From Erysipelotrichales bacterium (GTDB taxonomy: Bacteria; Bacillota_I; Bacilli_A; Erysipelotrichales; Erysipelotrichaceae): a stretch of 64,000 bases of DNA. Below the pieces are notes generated by a model, which saw nothing but the letters and a program-made list of their open reading frames with translations, was not told where the DNA came from and made no database searches. The stretch lies in assembly GCA_910575705.1 (NCBI GenBank), contig CAJTFG010000001.1, forward strand, positions 496,001 to 560,000, in the 5' to 3' direction. The position numbers and the translations under genes are program-made. This document shows positions 1 through 11,282 of this stretch, piece after piece (the first letter of the stretch is position 1; every line of letters starts with the position of its first letter).

Positions 1-111
1 CTCTTCATTCCATTCGATCGTTTCATATGCATAGCGTTCCGCTGTTTTCAATCCTACTCCTGGAAGTTTGCGATAACTTTCGATCAGCTGTTCAAACTTT
101 TTCGGATACAT
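1..111 (-). CDS. recR: Recombination protein RecR, N-terminal part (runs off the window)
   Basis: The first 37 residues are visible on the minus strand, beginning MYPKKFEQLIES and including the helix-hairpin-helix segment LPGVGLKTAERYA typical of RecR. RecR works with RecF and RecO in loading RecA at gapped DNA. Its ATG overlaps the TAA of the upstream ebfC gene (TAATG), which implies translational coupling. The order dnaX-ebfC-recR is the conserved Firmicute arrangement, which supports the call although the zinc-finger and Toprim parts lie outside the window. Confidence 0.93.
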   Translation of the reverse strand, partial: MYPKKFEQLIESYRKLPGVGLKTAERYAYETIEWNEE

Positions 112-419
112 TAAAATCCACCAGGCATTTTAATACCGCCAGTCAATGCCTTCATCGTTTCCTCTTTATCCGTTACCGCCTTATCAAAGGCATCATTCAG
201 AGCAGTGATCAACATATCTTGTAAAACTTCTTTATTTTCTTTTTTCAATAATGTATCGCTGATATCAATATCCGCAACCGTCATATTCCCACTGACCGTC
301 GCTTTCACCAATCCGCCATTAAGCGTTGCCTCATATGTTCTCGTATGCAATTCATTTTCCGCTTGAGAAATTTCTTTTTGCATCTTCTGTGCCTGTTTTA
401 ATAGATTTTGCATATTCAT
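111..419 (-). CDS. ebfC: YbaB/EbfC family nucleoid-associated protein
   Basis: This 102-residue protein starts MNMQNLLKQAQKMQKEI and ends with the family-like glycine-rich tail GGIKMPGGF. YbaB/EbfC proteins are small dimeric DNA-binding proteins of about 100 residues, with an N-terminal coiled helix and a central beta sheet. The gene starts 4 nt after the dnaX stop and overlaps the recR start by one base, so dnaX-ebfC-recR should be one transcript. The precise cellular role is not settled for this family. Confidence 0.95.
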   Translation of the reverse strand: MNMQNLLKQAQKMQKEISQAENELHTRTYEATLNGGLVKATVSGNMTVADIDISDTLLKKENKEVLQDMLITALNDAFDKAVTDKEETMKALTGGIKMPGGF

Positions 420-423
420 GATC

Positions 424-2238
424 TCATTCCTCCGTTATGATAATATTTCCTTCACCAAATAGATCCATCACAAGTTCTGTTTCTGTCTTTTCTTTCTCTT
501 CCTTTACAACCCTTTTATGCTTTTCGAATACTAAAGGTTCCGGCAATGTGTTGCTTTTCATTCTTTCTTTAAAAACCGCAATTACTCTGTCCTTCTGTTC
601 GGAAGATACGGCGAATATCTTTTTATAACTATGCAGCAGCATATTGGTAAACTCGTCAAATTCATTATGTTCATTACGATCATTAATATCATTAGCTTCT
701 GCTTGATTGTCAACGGCAAGAACCAAATAATCAGAGGCACTTGCCATAATTTCCGTATTCTTTAATGTATTCGCAGGTTTTGCCCATTCTAATTCTACCG
801 TATATCGTTCAATATCCATGAAGCACTCGATATCCTTCTGCTTTTCCGGTTTATTCGCGCCAACCAAAAGACGCAAAACAAATTCATCATCCAAACCGGA
901 TATATTTCGTTCTGTTTTCTTTTCTTCCACAGATATCGGTTCCGATACTTGTACCGGATCTTCGAAAACATCGGTTGTTTCTTCAGAAAGATTCACTTCT
1001 TCCTTATCTTCTGTTATGATCGTTTCACGTGAAACATCGTCTTCCTCAATCACATGGCTACTTTCCGATACGGGACTATCCTTTTGTACCTCTGTTTCCG
1101 GTAAATCAAAGATTTCTTCAGTCGGCAGATCATCCATACCTTCAAAGCTTACAGAAACAGCTTCTGTATTATTCTCCAACATCTTCAAAAGACATACTTC
1201 AAAATACGCTCCTACATTTGCCGCAAATCGATATTTATCATAGGTATCCATCAAAGTATCGATCATAGACAATCGATCATCTATAGATTTATGATGTAAG
1301 ATACCGACTTCCTTCTCATTCAACAGCTTTAAAAGATCGGTATCCTTTGTATAATCGTATATAATGCTTTCTTTTAAGATCTCAATCATATCAAAGGTAA
1401 GACGCTTGATATCAATTCCCTTTTCAATCATTCTTTTTACCTTATCCAACAACAAATGAACATCCTTTTGATAAACGAAAGAAAACAATTCAAGTTTCTC
1501 TCTCATCGTCGTAATGCCATAAATTTCGTTGACATGATGGATTTTGATATTGTTTTGCGCATAAGCGATACATTGATCCAAAATACTCAATGCATCACGC
1601 ATACCGCCATCCGCAAGCTGAGAGATCATACGGATGACTTCATCATCACATGTGATGTTCTCCTGATGCAGTATCTTTTTAATATGACGTTCCATTTCCC
1701 AGACAGACAGCTTTGTGAAATCAAATCGCTGACAACGAGATATGATCGTCGGGATAACCTTATGAGGTTCCGTCGTAGCTAATATAAAAATAACATGTGC
1801 CGGCGGTTCTTCAATCGTTTTTAACAGCGCATTGAAAGCTCCGGTCGACATCATATGCACCTCATCTATGATATACACTTTATACTTTCCCTTAATAGGC
1901 GCATATTTTACCTTTTCGATTAAATTTCGGACTTCCTCTACACCGTTATTGCTGGCGGCATCGATTTCTACGATATCCGGATGATTATTCTCTGTGACCG
2001 CTTGACAGTTCGTACAATGCAAACAAGGTTTATTTTTCGGATCCTCGCAGTTTACTGCTTTTGCGAATATCTTCGCAATCGAAGTTTTTCCCGTACCGCG
2101 CGGGCCGCAAAATAAATATGCATGGGCGATCTTATTTTGATGCACTGCATTTTGAAGTGTCTTTACGATATACTGCTGACCGGCAACTTCATGAAAATCA
2201 TTTGGACGATATGTTCTATAAAGTGCTTTATATGCCAT
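424..2238 (-). CDS. dnaX: DNA polymerase III gamma/tau subunit
   Basis: This is the 604-residue clamp-loader ATPase of the replicative polymerase. The Walker A motif GPRGTGKT is at residues 45-52, followed by the cysteine cluster of the zinc module (C-E-D...C-L-H-C-T-N-C), the Walker B box DEVHMM and the SRC sensor motif ISRCQRF. The C-terminal third is acidic and low in complexity, as in tau linkers. A near-perfect parS site (1021-1036) is embedded in this linker and is read there as V-S-R-E-T. The start MAYKALYRTYRP matches the family. The gene heads the dnaX-ebfC-recR operon. Confidence 0.98.
   Translation of the reverse strand: MAYKALYRTYRPNDFHEVAGQQYIVKTLQNAVHQNKIAHAYLFCGPRGTGKTSIAKIFAKAVNCEDPKNKPCLHCTNCQAVTENNHPDIVEIDAASNNGVEEVRNLIEKVKYAPIKGKYKVYIIDEVHMMSTGAFNALLKTIEEPPAHVIFILATTEPHKVIPTIISRCQRFDFTKLSVWEMERHIKKILHQENITCDDEVIRMISQLADGGMRDALSILDQCIAYAQNNIKIHHVNEIYGITTMREKLELFSFVYQKDVHLLLDKVKRMIEKGIDIKRLTFDMIEILKESIIYDYTKDTDLLKLLNEKEVGILHHKSIDDRLSMIDTLMDTYDKYRFAANVGAYFEVCLLKMLENNTEAVSVSFEGMDDLPTEEIFDLPETEVQKDSPVSESSHVIEEDDVSRETIITEDKEEVNLSEETTDVFEDPVQVSEPISVEEKKTERNISGLDDEFVLRLLVGANKPEKQKDIECFMDIERYTVELEWAKPANTLKNTEIMASASDYLVLAVDNQAEANDINDRNEHNEFDEFTNMLLHSYKKIFAVSSEQKDRVIAVFKERMKSNTLPEPLVFEKHKRVVKEEKEKTETELVMDLFGEGNIIITEE
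1021..1036. promoter_or_regulatory. parS-like ParB-binding site inside dnaX
   Basis: The 16 bases CGTTTCACGTGAAACA match the Firmicute parS palindrome TGTTTCACGTGAAACA at 15 of 16 positions. It lies in the codons of the unstructured dnaX linker, where sequence constraint is low. A second, perfect copy sits at 3010. parS sites near oriC nucleate ParB spreading for chromosome segregation; no parB is in the window. Confidence 0.85.
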
Positions 2239-2325
2239 ATTACACCTGCTCTCTTTGTATAATATTATACCAAATTTATATTCTTATCTCTATGCAAAAA
2301 ACAAATAGTTACAAAGTAATCGTAG

Positions 2326-2793
2326 CTATTTGCTTTCCGATGATTTTTTATTTCTTTTTTTTCGAAAGAATTCACGAAGCAATTCTCCGCATTCCTCTTC
2401 ACATATTGAACCGACAAACTGTGGATAGTGATTAAATCCTTTATGTTCATACATATGCATGCAGCTTTCTATACAGCCGCCTTTGGGATCTTTGGCGCCG
2501 TATACAACCTTTTCAATCCGTGACTGTATCATAGCTCCCGAACACATCGGACATGGTTCTAACGTAACATATACTGTACAACCTTCCAAACGCCAGCTTC
2601 CTGTTACTTCACAAGCTTTCTGAATCGCCAGCATCTCCGCATGAGCGGCGGCCTGTTGGCAATGCTCTCTGAGGTTATGTGCCCTTGCGATGATCTTATC
2701 ACCCTTTACAATAACACATCCAATAGGAACTTCATCCATCAACTCTGCTTTTTTTGCTTCTTCGATCGCTTCCAGCATATATCGTTCATCCAT
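2326..2793 (-). CDS. tadA: tRNA-specific adenosine-34 deaminase
   Basis: This 155-residue cytidine/deoxycytidylate deaminase-fold enzyme converts A34 to inosine in the tRNA-Arg wobble position. The zinc and proton-shuttle motif H-A-E is at residues 51-53 and the P-C-P-M-C zinc ligands are Cys81 and Cys84. The C-terminus (LLREFFRKKRNKK) is the basic helix typical of TadA. An SD-like AGGAGGT lies just upstream of the ATG. It sits directly after the SRP RNA gene, ahead of dnaX, as in many Firmicutes. Confidence 0.96.
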   Translation of the reverse strand: MDERYMLEAIEEAKKAELMDEVPIGCVIVKGDKIIARAHNLREHCQQAAAHAEMLAIQKACEVTGSWRLEGCTVYVTLEPCPMCSGAMIQSRIEKVVYGAKDPKGGCIESCMHMYEHKGFNHYPQFVGSICEEECGELLREFFRKKRNKKSSESK

Positions 2794-2814
2794 CGGATAC
2801 CTCCTATAAAATAA

Positions 2815-2897
2815 AAGCCATCACACATGATAGAGCTCCCTTAAGGCTGCTTCGTTCCCGACCTGACCTGATTCGTAAGATACCATTGTGATAGCTT
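2815..2897 (-). ncRNA. ffs: Small signal recognition particle RNA (4.5S type)
   Basis: The minus strand carries the SRP core GGTCAGGTCGGGAAC followed by GAAGCAGCC, the conserved asymmetric and symmetric loops of domain IV with the GGAA-type tetraloop region. Flanking arms pair (GCTATCACA with TGTGATGGC), closing an about 80-nt hairpin. A T-rich tail follows. The RNA scaffolds Ffh in co-translational membrane targeting. The position between serS and tadA/dnaX is common in Firmicutes. Confidence 0.95.
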
Positions 2898-3009
2898 TTT
2901 TATTATAACATAATCCGTAAAATAAGCAATAGAAGTTTCGCATTCATAACCAAATACAAAATAATTGCATCAACATGATATCAAATGATTCTTATTCTAA
3001 AGGAAAAGA

Positions 3010-3025
3010 TGTTTCACGTGAAACA
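3010..3025. promoter_or_regulatory. parS, perfect ParB-binding site
   Basis: TGTTTCACGTGAAACA is identical to the canonical Bacillus-type parS. It is extended by three bases on each side into a 22-bp perfect palindrome (3007-3028). The palindrome starts at the serS stop codon and is followed on the minus strand by TTTT, so it may also form the serS terminator hairpin. Confidence 0.95.
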
Positions 3026-3026
3026 T

Positions 3027-4313
3027 CTATTTTTTAGGTATTAACTTTTCTTTTCCACCCATATACGGCTGCAACACCTTCGGTATATTTACAGAACCGT
3101 CTTCATTCAAATTATTTTCTAAAAATGCAATCAACATACGCGGCGGCGCAACAACCGTATTATTCAATGTATGTGCAAAATATTTTCCATTTTCTCCGTT
3201 TACGCGAATCTTTAATCTTCTCGCTTGAGCATCTGTCAGATTAGAACAGCTTCCTACTTCAAAATATTTCTTCTGACGAGGGCTCCATGCTTCTACATCG
3301 ACAGACTTATTTTTTAAATCTGCCAAATCGCCGGAACAACATTCTAACGTTCGTACCGGAATATCCAAGCTTCTAAATAAATCTACTGTATTCGTATATA
3401 GCTTCACAAACCAATCAGCACTTTCTTCCGGCTTGCATACAACGATCATTTCTTGCTTTTCAAATTGATGTATACGATAAACACCACGTTCTTCAATACC
3501 ATGGGCTCCTTTTTCCTTACGAAAACAAGGAGAATAGCTCGTATAGGTATACGGCAGATTCTTTTCCTCTAAAATGGTATCAATAAACTTTCCGATCATG
3601 GAATGTTCACTCGTTCCGATCAAATAGAGATCTTCTCCCTCGATCTTATACATCATGTTCTCCATCTCCGAAAAACTCATCACTCCTGTAACAACATCAC
3701 TGCGGATCATAAACGGCGGAACAACATATGTAAATCCGCGATCAATCATAAAATCACGCGCATAGGACACCACAGCAGAATGAAGTCTGGCAATATCACC
3801 CATCAAATAATAGAAGCCGTTGCCAGCTACTTTTCTCGCACTTTCCAAATCAATACCATCAAAGCGATTCATAATATCCGTATGATATGGTATTTCAAAA
3901 TCTGGTACGATCGGTTCTCCGTATTTTTGCAGTTCTACATTTTCACTGTCATCTTTTCCGATAGGAACAGAAGAATGGATGATATTCGGGATTTGCATCA
4001 TACGCTCGCGAATTTCTTCTAACAAAACGACTTCACGTTCTTCCGCGGCCTTCAAGTCCTCTGCCATCGCCTGTACTTTTTCTTTAATCTCATTTGCTTC
4101 CTCTTTTAAACCCTTGCTCATCAAAGTGCCGATCTGCTTGCTTAATGCATTTCTCTGTGCACGCATATCATCTGCTTTCTGCTTCAAAGCACGGTTTTCT
4201 TTATCTAAAGAAAGAACTTCATCAACAAATTTTACTTTGTGATCCTGAAATTTTTTCTTTATGTTCTCTTTTACCTGATCTGGATTCTCCCTTAAAAACT
4301 TCATATCTAACAT
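3027..4313 (-). CDS. serS: Seryl-tRNA synthetase
   Basis: This class II synthetase charges tRNA-Ser. It has 428 residues from the start MLDMKFLRENPDQ, with the N-terminal antiparallel coiled-coil arm (about residues 30-100) that grips the tRNA long arm. The motif 2 region FRKEKGAHG...HQFEKQEM and motif 3 residues near the C-terminus are visible. I chose the ATG at 4313 because AGGAGG lies 8 nt upstream; the nearer ATG at 4319 would sit on top of the ribosome site. A T-box leader precedes it, so expression should rise when tRNA-Ser is uncharged. Confidence 0.97.
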   Translation of the reverse strand: MLDMKFLRENPDQVKENIKKKFQDHKVKFVDEVLSLDKENRALKQKADDMRAQRNALSKQIGTLMSKGLKEEANEIKEKVQAMAEDLKAAEEREVVLLEEIRERMMQIPNIIHSSVPIGKDDSENVELQKYGEPIVPDFEIPYHTDIMNRFDGIDLESARKVAGNGFYYLMGDIARLHSAVVSYARDFMIDRGFTYVVPPFMIRSDVVTGVMSFSEMENMMYKIEGEDLYLIGTSEHSMIGKFIDTILEEKNLPYTYTSYSPCFRKEKGAHGIEERGVYRIHQFEKQEMIVVCKPEESADWFVKLYTNTVDLFRSLDIPVRTLECCSGDLADLKNKSVDVEAWSPRQKKYFEVGSCSNLTDAQARRLKIRVNGENGKYFAHTLNNTVVAPPRMLIAFLENNLNEDGSVNIPKVLQPYMGGKEKLIPKK

Positions 4314-4334
4314 CGTCATATCCTCCTTCTTATA

Positions 4335-4556
4335 AATAAAAAAGAGGTATCGCCATAAAGGGACGATACCTCGTGTTGCCACCCTTCTTAATTCAGTATA
4401 CACCGAATCATCTCTAGGTTATAACGGAACCGCCGTAACAGAATACTCAATTCATCTGTTCACTCCAAGGTTGATTTCATAAATCCTTATTAATAACTTC
4501 CACCATCCGTTATCTCTCTGTTCAATAATGAATTTATTACTTATCCTCATCAACAT
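4335..4556 (-). promoter_or_regulatory. T-box riboswitch controlling serS
   Basis: The leader contains the T-box core (AGGGTGGCAACACG on the minus strand, near 4371-4386) followed by a terminator hairpin with arms GAGGTATCGTCCC and GGCGATACCTC and a T run (about 4338-4373). Upstream are the AGAGAG motif of stem I and a typical specifier context, in which minus-strand TCA (4472-4474) precedes ACCTTGGAGT. TCA is a serine codon, which matches the serS gene downstream. Uncharged tRNA-Ser would pair with the specifier and stabilise the antiterminator. Confidence 0.93.
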
Positions 4557-4570
4557 TTTATTTATTTATA

Positions 4571-7042
4571 TCATTCTTCATTCGGCTTGTCAACATCCGC
4601 TTCATCCGTATTTTCATCACTTCTTTGAACGATAGCTACCTTTGCGACACTGCAGCCCTCATCCACATGAATCAGACGAACACCTTGGGTATTTCTTCCA
4701 TAAATACCGACATTTTCCAAAGAGATCCGTATGATGACCCCTTCATTCGTAATGATCATCACATCTTCATCACCGGTTACGGCACGAACAGAAACGAGTT
4801 CACCCGTTTTATCCGTAACATTGATCGTCTTAACTCCTTTTGCCCCGCGGTTCGTCAAACGATATTCTTCAATCGGGGTACGCTTTCCGTATCCGTTTTC
4901 GCTTACCGCAAGCAAATAGCTGCCTTCTTTATTCGTAGCGGCACCGACAACCACACTTCCATCTACATTGAAACCTTTCACACCGCTGGCAGTTCTGCCC
5001 ATTGCGCGTACTTCACTTTCATGGAAGCGCACTGCTTTTCCATTAGAACCGGCAATGATGATTTCATCATCACCCGTCGTTTCTTTCACACCGATCAGTT
5101 CATCCCCATCTTTCAATGTGATCGCGATCTTACCGTTTTGACGTATCGATGCAAATTCCTCTAAAGAAACACGCTTGATGATACCTAATTTTGTTACGAA
5201 GAATAAGAAACTTGATTCCGTATCCCGCTTGATCGGCACAAGTGCTCTTACCTTTTCTTCCTTATCCAAATTCAATAAATTGATAACCGGCAATCCTTTT
5301 GCGGTTCTGGAAGCGCTCGGTATATGGAAGCCTCGCATGCGGTACACCTTTCCTAAATTCGTAAATACCAGAAGGTCATCATGCGTAGACATGGTAATCA
5401 AAAGTTCCACAATATCATCTTCATTTACCGTCATACCTTTAATACCGCGTCCGCCGCGATGCTGCGTACGGTATGTATCAATCGGCATACGCTTAATATA
5501 ACCGTTCGTCGTCATACTGATTACAACGTCTTCCACAGGAATGAGATCTTCATCATTCATATCAATCTCCGCATCGCTGATCTCGGTACGTCGATCATCT
5601 CCATAACGGTCTCTCACTTCTGTCAATTCACTCTTTATGATATCCAATACACGGGAATGATTGCTTAAAATATCACGAAGATCCGTAATACGAGCAATCA
5701 ATTCCTGATACTCATTTTCGATCTTATCTCGTTCCAATCCGGTCAAACGGCGCAGACGCATTTCCAAGATCGCCTTTGCCTGTATTTCGGATAATTGAAA
5801 TTGTGTCGTTAATCCTTCCATCGCTTCCGCATCCGTTTTCGATCCGCGAATCAATTTGATGATCGCATCAATATGATCCAATGCAATACGAAGACCTTCC
5901 AAAATATGCGCTCTGTCTTCTGCCTTCTTCAAATCATATTTCGTTCGTCGTACAGTAACATCGATCTGATGATCGATATAATGCTGCAGCGCTTCCTTGA
6001 TTCCCATCTGTTTAGGAGCGCCATTTACCAAAGCCAGGAAGTTAACACCAAAGGATGTCTGTAAAGATGTCATACGATATAACTGATTCAAAATTACATC
6101 TGGCTGAACATCTTTGCGAAGTTCAATGACAATACGAATACCTTCACGGTTGCTTTCGTCACGAAGATCGGTAATTCCGTCGATAAGTTTTTCTCTGACT
6201 AGAGATGCGATCTTTTCTACCAGATTTGATTTATTTACCTGATAAGGAATTTCATAAACGATAATTCTCGTCTTACCGTTTGCCATTTCCTCAACATTGA
6301 CTTTCGATCTGGTAACGATAGCACCGCGTCCGGTTTCAAACGCCTGTTTAATACCGGATCTTCCTAAAATAATACCTCCTGTCGGAAAATCGGGACCTTT
6401 GATGTAATTATCCATCAATTCCATAGTTGTAATATTCTCATTTTCCATAATAGCAAGCGTCGCATCGATCGCTTCACGTAAATTATGAGGAGGTATATTG
6501 GTAGCCATACCGACTGCGATACCGACAGAACCATTGACGATCAGATTAGGAAATCTCGCCGGTAAAACCGTCGGTTCTTTTTCTTCACCATCATAGTTAA
6601 AATCAAAATCTACCGTATCTTTTTGAATATCCTTCATCATCTCCATGGCGATTTTCGACATACGTGCTTCCGTATATCGCATAGCCGCAGCACCATCTCC
6701 ATCCATAGATCCAAAATTTCCGTGACCTTGCACCAATTCATAACGGTAACTGAAGTCCTGTGCCATACGCACCATAGCGTCATAAACAGCCGTATCACCA
6801 TGCGGGTGATATTTACCGATTACTTCACCGACAATACGTGCCGACTTCTTATAAGGCTTGCTGGCAATGATCCCCAATTCATTCATCGCATGAAGGATAC
6901 GGCGATGAACCGGTTTCAATCCGTCTCTTACATCCGGAAGAGCACGAGAAACGATGACTGACATAGAATAATCCAAAAAGGATCTTCGCATCTCATCGGA
7001 TATATTTACTAATTCAATCTTATCCACATTTTGATCCATCAT
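4571..7042 (-). CDS. gyrA: DNA gyrase subunit A
   Basis: At 823 residues this is the breakage-reunion subunit of gyrase. The catalytic tyrosine is Tyr123 in AAMRYTEAR. The quinolone-determining region reads [10 protein letters not shown] at residues 79-88, with Thr84 in the place usually held by Ser and Asp88 as the acidic residue. The C-terminal half carries the repeated beta-pinwheel blades, with a GyrA box (QHRGGRG) that supports wrapping. It lies 10 nt after gyrB in the yaaA-recF-gyrB-gyrA operon. Confidence 0.98.
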   Translation of the reverse strand: MMDQNVDKIELVNISDEMRRSFLDYSMSVIVSRALPDVRDGLKPVHRRILHAMNELGIIASKPYKKSARIVGEVIGKYHPHGDTAVYDAMVRMAQDFSYRYELVQGHGNFGSMDGDGAAAMRYTEARMSKIAMEMMKDIQKDTVDFDFNYDGEEKEPTVLPARFPNLIVNGSVGIAVGMATNIPPHNLREAIDATLAIMENENITTMELMDNYIKGPDFPTGGIILGRSGIKQAFETGRGAIVTRSKVNVEEMANGKTRIIVYEIPYQVNKSNLVEKIASLVREKLIDGITDLRDESNREGIRIVIELRKDVQPDVILNQLYRMTSLQTSFGVNFLALVNGAPKQMGIKEALQHYIDHQIDVTVRRTKYDLKKAEDRAHILEGLRIALDHIDAIIKLIRGSKTDAEAMEGLTTQFQLSEIQAKAILEMRLRRLTGLERDKIENEYQELIARITDLRDILSNHSRVLDIIKSELTEVRDRYGDDRRTEISDAEIDMNDEDLIPVEDVVISMTTNGYIKRMPIDTYRTQHRGGRGIKGMTVNEDDIVELLITMSTHDDLLVFTNLGKVYRMRGFHIPSASRTAKGLPVINLLNLDKEEKVRALVPIKRDTESSFLFFVTKLGIIKRVSLEEFASIRQNGKIAITLKDGDELIGVKETTGDDEIIIAGSNGKAVRFHESEVRAMGRTASGVKGFNVDGSVVVGAATNKEGSYLLAVSENGYGKRTPIEEYRLTNRGAKGVKTINVTDKTGELVSVRAVTGDEDVMIITNEGVIIRISLENVGIYGRNTQGVRLIHVDEGCSVAKVAIVQRSDENTDEADVDKPNEE

Positions 7043-7052
7043 CTCTCACCTC

Positions 7053-10064
<3,012 letters not shown>

Positions 10065-10068
<4 letters not shown>

Positions 10069-10268
10069 ATAAGCGTAAATTGCTTCCCTTCTATCACAAT
10101 AACATCACCGCAATACAATCGTTTTCCTCTTCGATTTTCCGGTTCTCCATTTACGGATATATGCAATTCCTTCACGGCATATTTCGCTTGTCCGCCGCTT
10201 TGAATAAAGTCCGTGATCTTTAAAAGCTGCCCTAATGTAATATGCTCTGCTGTTAATTTTATCTCCAT
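10065..10268 (-). CDS. yaaA: S4-domain RNA-binding protein YaaA
   Basis: This 67-residue protein is essentially a single S4 RNA-binding domain (ITLGQLLKITDFIQSGGQAK...VNGEPENRRGKRLYCGDVI). YaaA/RlbA normally sits between dnaN and recF in Bacilli. Here it still precedes recF, but about 0.7 kb holding a variable cassette and a small gene separates it from dnaN. The start is supported by AAAGAGG upstream. Function is presumed to be ribosome- or RNA-related. Confidence 0.92.
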
Positions 10269-10636
10269 CGCAAAACCTCTTTCAATCGCATATATTATAC
10301 CATATTTAACGATATAATTGTTGATTTCATCACATGTTTTTGTGGAAAAATAAAAGAATTTTCACATTTTAAAAACAAGTAAATAGACTTTATTAAATAT
10401 ATTATATTTTTATAATATTACAATGTAATAATTAATGATAGATCCTTATTATCAATACCCTATTTTCTCATTTACAAATCCTATGTTTCTATATAAATTA
10501 TCAAAAGTATTCTTCTTTATTTACTAGTTTTTTTTGCTATTCTATACATGCAGGTAGGTAAAAAAATAAAAATGAAAGTTCTTATGTAAGAGAGAGCATA
10601 TTTGAAAACATTGGATAATGGTTTCATTGTAATGAG
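10269..10636. other. AT-rich intergenic region ahead of yaaA and cassette A
   Basis: No gene is evident here. The stretch is markedly AT-rich (long A/T runs at 10370-10500). A minus-strand TATAAT-like hexamer near 10294-10299 could be the -10 of the yaaA-recF-gyrBA promoter, but no clear -35 is seen. Positions from about 10551 (GGTAGGTAAAAAAATAAAAATGA) resemble the purine-rich leader found upstream of other cassettes. Confidence 0.5.
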
Positions 10637-10931
10637 GGCACGATTTCTATTCACCATCAAATCATTCCCATTGTCGGATCCAGTAATTCGGGGACAAAGG
10701 ATTCCTTCTTTCAATGGGAGGAAGTTTCCAATGCAGAATATGAAGGAATTTACCTCTCATCTCCCGGAATCCGTCATGATAGCGTTATATATCAAACAGC
10801 AGGTGCAATCTATCAAGCAGGACACATAGACTGTGGATATACTGCTTTACATGGTACAAAATATCAGCGTCCGGCTCTGATGAAATTAAGAAACTATGAT
10901 AAGAATTATAGTTCTATATAACATACAGAGG
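10637..10931 (+). other. Silent variable cassette A
   Basis: An open frame of 94 residues runs from GTISIHHQIIPIVGSS to QRPALMKLRNYDKNYSSI and then TAA, with no start codon or ribosome site. The conserved 5' edge GCACGATTTCT is at 10638 and CAGCGTCCGGCTCTG at 10865-10879. The hairpin at 10892-10913 has arms AACTATGAT and ATTATAGTT (one G-U pair) and an AAGA loop, followed 10 nt later by TACAGAGG. The peptide resembles cassettes M and I (V-G-S...G-T-K-D-S-F-F, E-Y-E-G). It lies inside the classical dnaN-yaaA junction. It is probably a donor of a C-terminal domain rather than a gene. Confidence 0.85.
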
Positions 10932-10940
10932 ATCTATATA

Positions 10941-11207
10941 TTATTTATGACGCCACTGATAATATTCTTCATCTTTTTTCAAATCAATCCCCTCTTCTGT
11001 TTTTTGTTCATATAAATAGAAATCGTATCCTTCATAAAGTTCTTTAAATTCTTCTAAGCTTAATGTACAGCTCATTCCGTTACTACGAACAAAAATTCGT
11101 TCCTTTTGAAAAGAAAAAAAGAATGTTCGATGCGGTAAGGAGCAAAGAACGATTTCTTTTGATGTAAGATAATATAAAACTTCTTCCATGTTTTTAAGTT
11201 TTTCCAT
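10941..11207 (-). CDS. Small hypothetical protein downstream of dnaN
   Basis: This frame gives 88 residues from MEKLKNMEEVLYYL; an ATG at 11189 (MEEVLYYL) is equally possible because neither has a strong ribosome site. The protein is rich in Phe, Tyr, Glu and Lys (RTFFFSFQKERIFVRSNG, YEGYDFYLYEQK) and ends EYYQWRHK. I recognise no domain. It follows the dnaN terminator, so it needs its own promoter or read-through. Confidence 0.6.
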   Translation of the reverse strand: MEKLKNMEEVLYYLTSKEIVLCSLPHRTFFFSFQKERIFVRSNGMSCTLSLEEFKELYEGYDFYLYEQKTEEGIDLKKDEEYYQWRHK

Positions 11208-11253
11208 GAATCTTATTATAGAGAATATCTTTTTAAGAAACAACTCTTTTCGA

Positions 11254-11280
11254 TTAAAAAAGAGTCCTTTCGGACTCTCC
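11254..11280 (-). terminator. Rho-independent terminator of dnaN
   Basis: The minus strand shows GGAGAGTCC, loop GAAA, then GGACTCT followed by six T, immediately after the dnaN stop. Confidence 0.9.
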
Positions 11281-11282
11281 TA

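Noticed and set aside
4314-4403. N-terminal extension of serS (starting M-Y-T-E-L-R-R)
   Set aside because: The extension is the antisense of nothing useful and lies inside the T-box terminator; AGGAGG is correctly spaced only for ATG 4313.
4625-5164. Long plus-strand frame within gyrA
   Set aside because: It is a shadow of gyrA codons without a ribosome site or a recognisable domain; similar shadows occur in serS, gpmI, mfd and nrdD.
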